Made by a program: the position numbers and the translations under genes. A stretch of DNA of 64,000 nucleotides from Pseudomonas sp. SJZ079 (lineage in GTDB: Bacteria > Pseudomonadota > Gammaproteobacteria > Pseudomonadales > Pseudomonadaceae), in the NCBI RefSeq assembly GCF_007993865.1, contig NZ_VIUH01000010.1, positions 1 through 64,000 of the forward strand, given 5' to 3'. Shown in pieces: positions 1 through 10,319 of this stretch. Numbering within the stretch: the first letter of the stretch is position 1; every line of letters starts with the position of its first letter. Under the pieces are notes generated by a model that was not told the DNA's origin, did not search any database, and saw nothing but the letters and a program-made list of their open reading frames with translations.

Positions 1-69
1 ACCGTGGCATCGCCCGGCGCCTCCCTGCGATTGGATGAGCTTGAGATTATCAGCCTGCGGATTGGCTGA
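1..69 (+). CDS. 3' end of an integron cassette gene (partial)
   Basis: Frame 1 is open from the window edge to a TGA at 67-69 and encodes 22 residues ending in LEIISLRIG. An attC site begins about 20 bases later, which is where a forward cassette gene normally ends. The product is not recognisable from this fragment. The call rests only on the open frame and its position before an attC. Confidence 0.4.
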   Translation, partial: TVASPGASLRLDELEIISLRIG

Positions 70-87
70 CAGCAGGTTTTTCTACAG

Positions 88-164
88 CCTCAACGACTAA
101 GCTAAGGGGCAGGCTTTAGCCTGTCCCAGTGAGCGAAGCGAACGACTTGAGCGCATTGTTATGT
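88..164 (+). repeat. attC recombination site 1 of a chromosomal integron
   Basis: The site has the attC layout: a degenerate left consensus ending in CAAC at 91-94, an internal imperfect palindrome (GGGGCAGGCTTTAGCCTGTCCC) and a right core GTTATGT at 158-164. It is the most divergent of the six full sites. The core GTTATGT is the exact reverse complement of the left consensus ACATAAC of attC 2, as expected for the two ends of one cassette. Confidence 0.8.
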
Positions 165-521
165 TGCATGGCGCGATGATTTTCTTGACAGAATTATGCA
201 TGCGGAAAAGTAAGCGCAGAGGAAGAGTACGAAAAAGTTTGCTGCAAGCCATTTATTCCGAACAGACAACATTTCTTCGGAATTTTTTTCTGCTAATTCA
301 GTGCCGATATCGGCAATTTTCTTGTCGCGTTCGCAGGGAAAGGTTTCACTGATTTGTTTTATTTTTGTGGCTAATGGCTCGCCAAGAAACGCCTCCCTCA
401 TCTGTTTCGAGGTTTCTTTTGTGAGTGCGGTGTTTAGGGCGCCATAAATCATGGTGGTTAAAATTATTAATGCAGTGGCTCCAAGTTTTGCGAAGCTTGG
501 CTTTAGGGCGGATAAAATCAT
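159..521 (-). CDS. Cassette-encoded two-helix membrane protein, reverse orientation
   Basis: The product is 120 aa with two hydrophobic segments, near residues 12-30 and 91-111, separated by a charged stretch of about 60 residues. I do not recognise the family. The start at 519-521 is preceded on the minus strand by an AGGA at good spacing, and the ORF ends exactly in the core site of attC 1, whose TTA supplies the TAA stop. The gene lies in the cassette spanning 159-604 and points opposite to the normal cassette direction. It therefore cannot use an upstream integron promoter and must carry its own. The longer ORF running on to 950 reads through attC 2 and is not a credible protein. Confidence 0.55.
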   Translation of the reverse strand: MILSALKPSFAKLGATALIILTTMIYGALNTALTKETSKQMREAFLGEPLATKIKQISETFPCERDKKIADIGTELAEKNSEEMLSVRNKWLAANFFVLFLCAYFSACIILSRKSSRHAT

Positions 522-534
522 GGTTGGTCCTGTA

Positions 535-610
535 ACATAACGATGGGTTAAGGGGCGGGCTTTAGCCCGTCCCAGCGAGCGGAGCGAGCGATTTGAACCG
601 CTTGTTAGGC
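535..610 (+). repeat. attC recombination site 2
   Basis: 76 bp. The left consensus is ACATAAC (535-541) and the right core is GTTAGGC (604-610). Between them is the array's shared palindrome GGGGCGGGCTTTAGCCCGTCCC, followed by a GAGCGGAGCGAGCGATTTGAACC-type half-site. It matches attC 3 to 6 almost base for base. Confidence 0.9.
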
Positions 611-973
611 CGCGCCACGATGTAGCGCCGGCAACAAAACGTGATTGCTCAATGCCGCTGGATGTGTGGATTTGAACATGCGCGTGTGGGCTTTCAGATT
701 GTGGGTTGGAGCATACGTGTGCGGGCGTGCAGATTGAAAGGGGCGAGCTTGAATACGCGTGCCGGCCGCGAGCCGGATGTGGGTGCACGCGGTGAAACGG
801 CGAGAGCCAAGCACATGCTGCGGGTTGGATTTGTCCAAGCACCACAAACGATCGGGTAAGAACGAAAACGTTCTGAGTGGATTTTTGGCAACGCTGCCGA
901 TGAGCGATTTGCTGAGAGCAATACTTGTTATTTGATTGCATAACTTCCATGTTTGGTCTGCTTTTTCTTTGCC
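605..973. other. Integron cassette A, member of a three-cassette family, coding status unclear
   Basis: This cassette shares both ends with cassettes B (1441-1713) and C (2146-2417): a start rich in CGCGCCACG and GCCGGCA, and an end TGCATAACTTCC..TGTT..CTTTGCCG before the attC. The forward strand has a 72-codon ORF (641-859). The minus strand has an ORF starting near 950 with MEVMQS, the same start as cassette C. Neither resembles a known protein, and the reverse ORF reads into attC 2. It may be a small-protein cassette or a non-coding one. Confidence 0.5.
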
Positions 974-1049
974 GCCTAACGTTTGGTTAAGGGGCTTGCT
1001 TTAGCAAGTCCCAGAGAGCGAAGCGAACGATTTGAACCACTTGTTAGGC
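974..1049 (+). repeat. attC recombination site 3
   Basis: 76 bp, from GCCTAAC (974-980) to GTTAGGC (1043-1049). The internal palindrome is GGGGCTTGCTTTAGCAAGTCCC; compared with neighbouring sites it carries compensatory changes on both arms. That supports selection on the folded single strand, which is the form the integrase recognises. Confidence 0.9.
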
Positions 1050-1370
1050 ATTTCAGGTCGTGCGCGATTTTGTGTGTTTGCAAAACCTTGTACCTCAAGC
1101 GAACGCAGAAAGCCGCCAATTTTTGAAACCGATGCTAAACGAAAGCCAAGCATCCGACAATTTGCAAACCAGCGCTGAACGTGACACGAGCGCAGCGCGA
1201 TAAATTGTTAATTTGTGCCTGCCGATTATTCAAGCTTGAAATCCTTTTAAAGCACGAATTGAATTGAGTAGTACAAACGCCTTGCGGTGGAACTGATTAA
1301 CGCAAAACTTACAACCCCGATAGCGATATTGAAAACGCTACAAAACCAACAAAAAACACTTACGGAGTGG
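1044..1370. other. Integron cassette without a recognisable gene
   Basis: The cassette between attC 3 and attC 4 is about 330 bp and relatively AT-rich. It has no ORF of 60 codons on either strand; the best forward frames are 23 to 35 codons. Two imperfect tandem segments occur near 1112-1185 (CAATTTTTGAAACC..GCTAAACG and CAATTTGCAAACC..GCTGAACG). It may be non-coding or regulatory, or encode a very small peptide. Confidence 0.45.
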
Positions 1371-1446
1371 GCCTAACGATTGGTTAAGGGGCGGGCTTTA
1401 GCCCGTCCCAGCGAGCGCAGCGAGCGATTTGAACCACTTGTTAGAC
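1371..1446 (+). repeat. attC recombination site 4
   Basis: 76 bp, from GCCTAAC (1371-1377) to GTTAGAC (1440-1446). The shared palindrome is GGGGCGGGCTTTAGCCCGTCCC. The right core matches the left consensus GTCTAAC of attC 5, so the two sites bound one cassette. Confidence 0.9.
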
Positions 1447-1713
1447 CGTGCCACGGACTTGTGCCGGCAGCATAACTCAAGTGCTCAACGATGTTGGTGT
1501 GGGTTTGATTCAGGCGCGTGCCGGCCTTGCGATTCAACCCTACAGCGACCGAGTAGGCGCGAGCAGGACGTTCCTTTGCGCATGTGAATACTGTGGTGTC
1601 CTGGCGCAGATGGAGCGGACCGGATTCGTATGGCCGCCGCACAATCGCAGACTGGTTGCTTACTAGGTTTATTGACTGCATAACTTCCTTGTTCCACTCG
1701 CTTTTGCTTTGCC
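1441..1713. other. Integron cassette B, same family as cassettes A and C
   Basis: A forward ORF at 1448-1666 (72 aa) aligns in frame with one in cassette C (2180-2380). They share RTFL..CEY.GVL.QM.R.GFV.PP and an RRL near the end. The minus-strand ORF starting MQS (from about 1675) also aligns with that of cassette C, sharing YESGP.HL.QDT.VFT and a later KERP. That start is preceded by AAGGAAGTT. Because both strands are conserved, the sequence alone does not say which is coding, or whether either is. Confidence 0.5.
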
Positions 1714-1789
1714 GTCTAACGTTTGGTTAAGGGGCGGGCTTTAGCCCGTCCCAGTGAGCGAAGCGAACGATTTGAACCACTAGTTAGAG
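1714..1789 (+). repeat. attC recombination site 5
   Basis: 76 bp, from GTCTAAC (1714-1720) to GTTAGAG (1783-1789). The last core base departs from the GTTRRRY consensus but matches the left consensus CTCTAAC of attC 6, so the cassette ends are self-consistent. Confidence 0.9.
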
Positions 1790-2067
1790 CTACCTCGCTT
1801 GGTCCGGATTGCATTGGCTCTTTGCTGGTTTGCAGATGTACGTTCAAAGCCCCCGGGAATCGGAGGATCAGGTAGTAAAAGGGTAACTTTTGCTCCACAC
1901 GCAGTACATAAGAATGCCGAAATAATTCCTGGTCCTGCCGGCTGGTGCAACCATTTACCTGCTCTAAACATTTGTTCTGCAAATTCCTCTGCGGCCTGAA
2001 GTGTGGAATTCAGAAAGATGGCACCTGCGAGGTTGGTTGGAATACTTGAGCAGGCCTGGCAATTCAT
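1780..2067 (-). CDS. Cassette-encoded small protein with two Cys pairs, reverse orientation
   Basis: The product is 95 aa. Two Cys-x-x-Cys motifs, CQAC at residues 3-6 and CTAC near residues 54-57, are the usual ligand pattern of a small zinc-binding fold. The rest is soluble, and I do not recognise the family. The ORF fills almost the whole cassette and its stop falls at the attC 5 core, as with the other reverse cassette gene at 159-521. A 66-codon forward ORF (1799-1999) overlaps it. I prefer the reverse frame because of its length and paired cysteines. No convincing ribosome-binding site is visible. Confidence 0.45.
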   Translation of the reverse strand: MNCQACSSIPTNLAGAIFLNSTLQAAEEFAEQMFRAGKWLHQPAGPGIISAFLCTACGAKVTLLLPDPPIPGGFERTSANQQRANAIRTKRGSSN

Positions 2068-2075
2068 TTGATTGG

Positions 2076-2151
2076 CTCTAACGAATGGTTAAGGGGCCGG
2101 CTTTAGCCGGTCCCAGTGAGCGCAGCGAACGATTTGAACCACTTGTTAGAC
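2076..2151 (+). repeat. attC recombination site 6
   Basis: 76 bp, from CTCTAAC (2076-2082) to GTTAGAC (2145-2151). The palindrome is GGGGCCGGCTTTAGCCGGTCCC, again with a compensated change relative to its neighbours. Confidence 0.9.
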
Positions 2152-2417
2152 CGCGCCACGGACTTGAGCCGGCAGCATAATGCACGTGCTCAGCGGTGTC
2201 AGTGGGAGGCTTGAAACAGGCGCGTACCGTGCTGCGGTTGGAACGTGTGCTGACCGAGCATGCGCGAACCGGACGTTCCTTTACGTTTGTGAATACCCGG
2301 GTGTCCTGGAGCAAATGGTGCGGGCCGGATTCGTACCGCCGCCGCGAAGTCGCAGACTGAATTCGTATTGTGTTTTTTGACTGCATAACTTCCATGTTCC
2401 GAATGCTTTGCTTTGCC
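2146..2417. other. Integron cassette C, same family as cassettes A and B
   Basis: The ends match cassettes A and B. A forward ORF spans 2180-2380 (66 aa). A minus-strand ORF begins at 2395 with MEVMQSKN and runs out through attC 6. It is the last cassette before the array ends. Confidence 0.5.
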
Positions 2418-2469
2418 GTCTAACTATAATTAGACACCAAATGGTGTGTTTAAACGCACCATTTGGTGT
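2418..2469. repeat. Degenerate attC and 36-bp palindrome at the distal end of the integron
   Basis: GTCTAAC (2418-2424) is the expected left attC consensus, but the usual 60-bp middle is missing: an ATTAGAC follows at 2429-2435. Directly after it lies a 36-bp near-perfect palindrome (2434-2469) centred on TTTAAA, with arms ACACCAAATGGTG / CACCATTTGGTGT. No further attC follows, so this is the end of the array. The palindrome could be a terminator, a protein-binding site or a collapsed attC. Confidence 0.6.
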
Positions 2470-2697
2470 GATAACGCTTTCGCGGGTTTGGTGGATAACA
2501 TTCCTTGTCCTTTCGTCTATCCCTGTCTGGACGGGGTGTTTGGGCGGGGCGGTGGTCGTATAAGGCAGTAATACACCACGGCCGATGCAGGCAAACAGCT
2601 CGGCTTTTGGGCGAAGTGTAGCCGGGCAAAGCTGGGTTGTGAGCGACGCTGTCGTTCTGCCTGGTGCAGAGGTTCTGCCTGAGGATGGCAGGACGTA

Positions 2698-2731
2698 AGA
2701 GGGCGCACCGAGCGAGGCCGGTGCGCCCTCT
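2698..2731. terminator. Hairpin terminator downstream of aer
   Basis: A 13-bp perfect stem (AGAGGGCGCACCG / CGGTGCGCCCTCT) starts 4 bases after the aer stop codon as read on the minus strand. The T-run is weak. The region 2470-2697 on its left holds no gene I can support. Confidence 0.6.
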
Positions 2732-2735
2732 GGGT

Positions 2736-4301
2736 TTAGCGGTTGAAGCGCTCCACCAGGGCGTACTGGCCTTGCGCGGTGGCAGTCAGTTCGCCGCTGA
2801 GTTTGGCGGTGCTTTGCGCTTCGCCAGCGGTTTGGTCGGCCAGCTGGGCGATGTTGGTGATGTTGCGGTTGATCTCGTCGGCCACGGCGCTTTGCTCCTC
2901 GGCGGCGGCGGCGATCTGATCGGCCATGTCGGCGATGTTGGCCACCGAGTCGCTGATCCCCGCCAGGGCGTTGTCAGCTTGCAGGACGCGCTCGACGCCG
3001 TCGTCGGCTTGCTTGCGGCCGATCTCCATGGTCATTACCGCTTCTTCGGCGGTGCGCTGCAGCTTGGCGATCAGCTGGTGGATCTGCCCGGTGGATTCGG
3101 CGGTGCGCTGCGCCAGCGAGCGCACTTCGTCGGCGACCACGGCGAAGCCGCGGCCCATTTCGCCGGCACGCGCCGCTTCGATGGCGGCGTTGAGGGCGAG
3201 CAGGTTGGTCTGGTCGGCGATGCCCTTGATCACATCGACCACGCCACCGATCTCGTTGCTGTCCTTGGCCAGGCGGGTGACGGTTTCACCGGTTTCGCCG
3301 ACCGACAGCGACAGGCGCTGGATCGCTTCGCGGGTTTCCGCGGCAATGGCGCGGCCTTGGCTGGTCAGGCGGTTGGCTTCCTGCGTGGCGATGGCGGTGC
3401 GCGCCACGTTGCTGGCCACCTCAAGCGTGGTAGCGGCCATTTCATTGACCGCGGTGGCGACCTGTTCGGTTTCCTGGCGCTGGCGATCCAGGCCGGCCGA
3501 GCTGTTGCGCGCCAGGGTGTCGGCTTGCTTGGCTTGCTGAGTCAGGTTCTGGGCACTGTCCTGCAGGCGGGTCAGGCAGGTCTTCAGGCGCGCGTCCTGG
3601 CTGAGCATGGCCATTTCCAGACGCCCTTGGTCGCCGCGGCTGTCGGTATACATCTGCGCGATCAGCGGATCGGACGTGGATTGCTCGGCCAGTTGCAGCA
3701 GGCGTTTGAGGCCTCGCTGTTGCCAGTTCAGCGCGACCAGACCGAGCGGCACCGAGAGCATCGCGGCGATGGCGAAGCCCCAGCTGGAGTCGAGCCAGGC
3801 GCCGAGCAGGAAGCCGATCTGGCTGATCAGGATAAAGGGCAGCCAATTTTGCAGGGTGGGTAACCACTGGTCGCGGCTGGGGACTGCCGACTTGCCAGCA
3901 TTGAGTCGCCGGTACAGGGCCTCGGCGCGGCGCACTTGTTCGGCGGTCGGCTTGACCCGCACCGATTCATAGCCCACCAGCTTGCTGTTTTCCAAAACCG
4001 GGGTGACGTAGGCATTGACCCAATAGTGGTCGCCGTTCTTGCAGCGATTCTTGACGATGCCCATCCAGGGGCGGCCCTGCTTCAGGGTGGTCCACATATG
4101 CGCGAAGACGGCGGGGGGCACATCCGGATGGCGCACCAGATTGTGTGCCGAACCGATCAGCTCGTCCGGGCTGAAGCCGCTGACCTTGATGAAGGCGTCG
4201 TTGCAATAGCTGATCACACCCTTGCTGTCGGTGGTCGAGATCAGTCGCTGCTCGGAGGGATAGGTGCGTTCGCGTTGAGTGACGGGCTGGTTATTTTTCA
4301 T
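2736..4301 (-). CDS. aer: Aerotaxis receptor Aer (PAS-type methyl-accepting chemotaxis protein)
   Basis: 521 aa, the usual length of Pseudomonas Aer. The N-terminal PAS domain (about residues 18-115, containing [16 protein letters not shown]) is of the FAD-binding kind that senses redox state instead of a periplasmic ligand. A hydrophobic hairpin follows at 153-192 and anchors the protein in the inner membrane without a periplasmic domain. The C-terminal half is a chemotaxis signalling coiled coil, with the hairpin tip ([24 protein letters not shown]) that contacts CheA/CheW. In P. aeruginosa aer also sits next to acnA, as I recall. Here a GDP-mannose pyrophosphorylase-type gene lies between them. 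Confidence 0.9.
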   Translation of the reverse strand: MKNNQPVTQRERTYPSEQRLISTTDSKGVISYCNDAFIKVSGFSPDELIGSAHNLVRHPDVPPAVFAHMWTTLKQGRPWMGIVKNRCKNGDHYWVNAYVTPVLENSKLVGYESVRVKPTAEQVRRAEALYRRLNAGKSAVPSRDQWLPTLQNWLPFILISQIGFLLGAWLDSSWGFAIAAMLSVPLGLVALNWQQRGLKRLLQLAEQSTSDPLIAQMYTDSRGDQGRLEMAMLSQDARLKTCLTRLQDSAQNLTQQAKQADTLARNSSAGLDRQRQETEQVATAVNEMAATTLEVASNVARTAIATQEANRLTSQGRAIAAETREAIQRLSLSVGETGETVTRLAKDSNEIGGVVDVIKGIADQTNLLALNAAIEAARAGEMGRGFAVVADEVRSLAQRTAESTGQIHQLIAKLQRTAEEAVMTMEIGRKQADDGVERVLQADNALAGISDSVANIADMADQIAAAAEEQSAVADEINRNITNIAQLADQTAGEAQSTAKLSGELTATAQGQYALVERFNR

Positions 4302-4521
4302 GCTGTTCTTCCGTAAGGCCTACGACTGCTATCGGCATCTATCCGGCAAAATTGAGCCGTATGTTTGCGGCGCAGTGTAACCAGTTTCGGCACGCTGGCG
4401 AACAGCCAGGTAGCCCTTGTTGCAGTCCTGCTCGGGCGACTGGGGACGGCTTGCTATCCGGCTAATTGTCAGCAACCGGCGATGGAGTATGGAACACTAC
4501 CCAACCCCCATTTGACAGGAC

Positions 4522-4561
4522 GCTTCAGCGCTAGTCGGAGCCTGCTCTGCAGCGCTGAAGC
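4522..4561 (+). promoter_or_regulatory. Leader stem-loop upstream of the GDP-mannose pyrophosphorylase gene
   Basis: A perfect 11-bp inverted repeat (GCTTCAGCGCT / AGCGCTGAAGC) with an 18-base loop ends about 40 bases before the start codon. It could be an operator or an mRNA leader structure. The rest of 4302-4602 shows no gene. Confidence 0.35.
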
Positions 4562-4602
4562 TTCGATCTGGCAGCGATCAAGTGCTCATAGGAGAGACAC
4601 AC

Positions 4603-6036
4603 ATGATTCCGGTGATTTTGTCTGGCGGCAGCGGCTCCCGGCTCTGGCCGCTGTCCCGCAAACTCTATCCCAAGCAATTTCTGGCCCTGGCCGGGGAGCA
4701 CAGTCTGTTCCAACAGACCTTGCAGCGCCTGGGAGGCGAGGGTGTTGAACGACCGATCATCGTCTGTAACCAGGAGCACCGTTTCATCATCAACGAACAG
4801 CTCGATGCCATCGGTGTCAGCGCACAGGGCATGTTGATGGAGCCGTTTGGCCGCAATACCGCACCTGCGGTGGCCCTTGCTGCACTGCAGCTGTTGGCCG
4901 AAGGCCGCGACGAGTTGCTGTTGGTGCTGCCGGCCGATCATCTGATCAGCGACGAAGCCGCTCTGCGCCAGGCGCTGGCGGTGGGCCGTGCGGCGGCGGA
5001 AGAGGGCGAAATGGTGCTGTTCGGCATCCCCGCCGAACGTCCGGAAACCGGTTTCGGCTATATCAAGGCCGCGCGTCACGAGGACACTGCTGCGCTGATC
5101 CACGGCGCGTATCGGGTCGAGCAGTTCATCGAGAAGCCGGATATCGCTCGTGCCAGTGAGTTTGTCCGCTCCGGCGATTATTACTGGAACAGTGGCATGT
5201 TCCTGTTCCGCGCCAGCCGTTATCTGGAGGAACTGCGCACCTACGAAGCGGATATCTACGACACCTGTGCGTTGGCCTTGGCGCACAGCCAGGTCGAGCA
5301 CCAAGTGACGCACATCGATGCGAAAACCTTCGAGTGCTGCCCAGACAACTCCATCGACTATGCGGTGATGGAGAAAACATCGCGGGCCTGTGTGGTCCCG
5401 CTCTCCGCCGGCTGGAGCGATGTCGGCAGTTGGTCGTCGCTCTGGGATGTCGGCGCCAGGGATGCGAACGGCAACGTGCTCAAGGGCGATGTGCTGGTGG
5501 AGAACAGCCACAACTGCTACGTCCACGGCAATTCTAAACTGGTGACCCTGCTCGGCATGGATGATGTGGTCGTGGTGGAAACCAAGGACGCGGTGATGAT
5601 CGCCCGCAAGGATTGCGCACAGGATGTGAAGCAGCTGGTGGCCAGCCTGGACGCCGCCGGTCGCCAGGAAACCCGCAAGCATTGCCAGGTATACCGCCCC
5701 TGGGGCGAGTACGACTCGGTCGCTGCGGGCAGCCGTCACCAGGTCAAGCACCTCACGGTGAAACCCGGTGCACAGCTGTCCTTGCAGAGGCATCACCACC
5801 GCGCGGAGCACTGGATCGTAGTCTCCGGCACGGCGCTGGTGACCTGCGACGACAAGACCTTTCTGCTCACGGAAAACCAGTCCACCTACATTCCGATTGC
5901 CTCGGTCCATCGGTTGGCGAATCCCGGGAAGATCCCCCTGGAGATCATCGAGGTGCAATCCGGCAGTTACCTGGGGGAGGACGATATCGAGCGATTTGAG
6001 GATGTCTACGGGCGCAACGTGCACGCCGCGCCATAA
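4603..6036 (+). CDS. Mannose-1-phosphate guanylyltransferase / mannose-6-phosphate isomerase (type II, AlgA/WbpW/PslB family)
   Basis: 477 aa. This bifunctional cytosolic enzyme converts fructose-6-P to mannose-6-P and mannose-1-P plus GTP to GDP-mannose, the precursor of alginate, Psl and A-band O-antigen. The N-terminal nucleotidyltransferase motif VILSGGSGSRLWPLSR is at residues 3-18. The C-terminal cupin isomerase domain shows a PWG motif and QLSLQRHHHRAEHWIVVSGT near residue 400. The ATG at 4603 was chosen because AGGAGA lies 7 bases upstream and the homology starts at MIPVILSGG. No exopolysaccharide genes surround it, so its specific pathway (algA, wbpW or pslB role) cannot be decided. 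Confidence 0.88.
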   Translation: MIPVILSGGSGSRLWPLSRKLYPKQFLALAGEHSLFQQTLQRLGGEGVERPIIVCNQEHRFIINEQLDAIGVSAQGMLMEPFGRNTAPAVALAALQLLAEGRDELLLVLPADHLISDEAALRQALAVGRAAAEEGEMVLFGIPAERPETGFGYIKAARHEDTAALIHGAYRVEQFIEKPDIARASEFVRSGDYYWNSGMFLFRASRYLEELRTYEADIYDTCALALAHSQVEHQVTHIDAKTFECCPDNSIDYAVMEKTSRACVVPLSAGWSDVGSWSSLWDVGARDANGNVLKGDVLVENSHNCYVHGNSKLVTLLGMDDVVVVETKDAVMIARKDCAQDVKQLVASLDAAGRQETRKHCQVYRPWGEYDSVAAGSRHQVKHLTVKPGAQLSLQRHHHRAEHWIVVSGTALVTCDDKTFLLTENQSTYIPIASVHRLANPGKIPLEIIEVQSGSYLGEDDIERFEDVYGRNVHAAP

Positions 6037-6102
6037 GCGCTCAGGCGGAGCGCGGGTCGGCACGTGGATATTGTTTCGTAGGGGACGATAGGGTTGCTAA
6101 GC

Positions 6103-6132
6103 AATGGGCGCCGACGGACAGCGGCGCCCATT
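6103..6132. terminator. Bidirectional terminator between convergent genes
   Basis: A perfect 11-bp stem (AATGGGCGCCG / CGGCGCCCATT) lies in the 100-bp gap between the GDP-mannose pyrophosphorylase gene and the 3' end of acnA. It is placed to stop transcription from both sides. Confidence 0.65.
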
Positions 6133-6137
6133 CAGGC

Positions 6138-8879
<2,742 letters not shown>

Positions 8880-9036
8880 TGCGTATCTCCTTATGGCTCG
8901 CACGGTGTAAGCCAGGTGTCGTGCAACAGAGTCTTAAAGTTAGCTCTGTTTGGCCGGGGTTGCCCTGTAACTGGACAGAGTGCAGGCACTTGGGGTTCCC
9001 GACTCCGTTATGATGCGCGCCTTGTGGAGAGCCCCG

Positions 9037-9054
9037 ATGAATACCCCCCTATGA
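9037..9054 (+). other. Five-codon minicistron overlapping the rlmM start
   Basis: ATG AAT ACC CCC CTA TGA follows a good Shine-Dalgarno (GGAGA, 9026-9030), and its stop overlaps the rlmM ATG as ATGA. rlmM has no separate Shine-Dalgarno, so its translation may depend on re-initiation. Adding one base to the six-C run (9044-9049) would fuse the two reading frames, so a sequencing or slippage error is an alternative explanation. Confidence 0.4.
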
Positions 9055-10106
9055 ATACATTGTTACTGCACTGCCGCCCCGGTTTCGAGAATGAGGTGTG
9101 TGCGGAAATCGCCGAGCACGCCGCCCGCCTGGAGGTGGCCGGTTACGCCAAGGCCAAACCGAGCACCGCCTGCGCCGAATTCATCTGCACCGAGCCGGAG
9201 GGGGCCGAACGCCTGATGCGCGGCGCGCGTTTCAGTCAGCTTATTTTTCCGCGGCAGTGGGCACGCGGCGTGTTTATCGACCTGCCGGAACTGGATCGCA
9301 TCAGCGTGCTGCTGGCCCACCTGGCCGACGCCCCAACCTTCGGCAGCCTGTGGCTGGAAGTGCTGGATACCAACGACGGCAAGGAGCTGTCGAACTTCTG
9401 CAAGAAGTTCGAGGCACCGCTGCGCAACGCCCTGAGCAAAGCCGGCAAGTTGGTCGAAGACTCGCACAAACCGCGCCTGTTGCTGACCTTCAAGAGTGGT
9501 CGCGCGGTGTTCGTCGGCATGGCCGAGACGAATAACTCGGCGCAGTGGCCAATGGGCATCCCGCGTCTGAAGTTTCCCCGTGAAGCGCCGAGCCGTTCGA
9601 CCCTCAAGCTCGAAGAGGCCTGGCACACCTTTATTCCGCGTGAGCAGTGGGACGAGCGGCTGTCGGACGAGATGACCGGCGTCGACCTCGGCGCCGCGCC
9701 GGGTGGCTGGACCTACCAACTGGTCAGGCGCGGCATGCTGGTGACCGCCATCGACAACGGTCCCATGGCCGAAAGCCTGATGGAGACCGGGTTGGTTCAG
9801 CACCTGATGGTCGATGGCTTCACCTGGAAGCCCAGGCAGCCGGTGGACTGGATGGTCTGCGACATAGTCGAAAAACCCGCGCGCAGCGCCGCGTTACTGG
9901 AAACCTGGATCGGCGAAGGCCTGTGCCGCGAGGCGGTGGTCAACCTCAAGCTGCCGATGAAACAGCGCTACGCCGAGGTGCGCCGGCTGCTGCAGCGCCT
10001 GGAAGAGGGGTTTGCCGAGCGCAAGATCAAGGTGTCGATCGCCTGCAAGCAGCTGTATCACGACCGCGAAGAAGTCACCTGTCATCTGCGCCGCCTGGGC
10101 AAGTAA
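9051..10106 (+). CDS. rlmM: 23S rRNA (cytidine-2498 2'-O) methyltransferase RlmM
   Basis: 351 aa. It methylates the ribose of C2498 in 23S rRNA using S-adenosylmethionine. The N-terminal half is the THUMP-like RNA-binding region. The C-terminal Rossmann domain has the SAM motif VDLGAAPGGWTYQL (about residues 210-223) and the downstream lysine in KLPMKQRY near residue 300. The start at MNTLLLHCRPGFE matches the family. The longer upstream ORF in this frame runs through the antisense of acnA and is not real. Confidence 0.92.
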   Translation: MNTLLLHCRPGFENEVCAEIAEHAARLEVAGYAKAKPSTACAEFICTEPEGAERLMRGARFSQLIFPRQWARGVFIDLPELDRISVLLAHLADAPTFGSLWLEVLDTNDGKELSNFCKKFEAPLRNALSKAGKLVEDSHKPRLLLTFKSGRAVFVGMAETNNSAQWPMGIPRLKFPREAPSRSTLKLEEAWHTFIPREQWDERLSDEMTGVDLGAAPGGWTYQLVRRGMLVTAIDNGPMAESLMETGLVQHLMVDGFTWKPRQPVDWMVCDIVEKPARSAALLETWIGEGLCREAVVNLKLPMKQRYAEVRRLLQRLEEGFAERKIKVSIACKQLYHDREEVTCHLRRLGK

Positions 10107-10127
10107 CCGCGCCGGTTTATCGGCGGC

Positions 10128-10319
10128 TCACCTCGCGTCCTGGCTGGTGGTCGGTTGCGGTCTGAGCCAGTAACTCTGCTTGTGCCCACGCGCCTCGAAC
10201 TCGCGCAGCAGGGCTTCGGCTGCGGCGCGGGTCAGGTTGTCGCGCACGACGAATTCGTTGCCGTTGTCGTCCAGACGCAACAGACACCAGCGCGGCGGGG
10301 GTGGCGAGCGGTCGGGCAT
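10128..10319 (-). CDS. Conserved small Pseudomonas protein, function unknown
   Basis: 63 aa. It begins with a proline-rich stretch and continues with WCLLRLDDNGNEFVV and an amphipathic helix (AAAEALLREFEARGHKQSYW). The small alpha/beta pattern looks like a real soluble protein. I recall similar short proteins at this position, near tusA, in other Pseudomonas. It is convergent with rlmM, and an AGG lies 8 bases upstream of the chosen ATG. The longer ORF extending left of this start (to 10676) is antisense to tusA and is rejected. Confidence 0.6.
   Translation of the reverse strand: MPDRSPPPPRWCLLRLDDNGNEFVVRDNLTRAAAEALLREFEARGHKQSYWLRPQPTTSQDAR

Noticed and set aside
88..2151. Regular repeats at the left end as a CRISPR array
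   Set aside because: Repeat units are 76 bp with attC consensus ends and spacing of 270 to 450 bp; repeat and spacer lengths do not fit CRISPR.
4531..6063. 510-codon minus ORF across the GDP-mannose pyrophosphorylase gene
   Set aside because: It is antisense to an intact gene with clear catalytic motifs; no domain is recognisable in the reverse frame.
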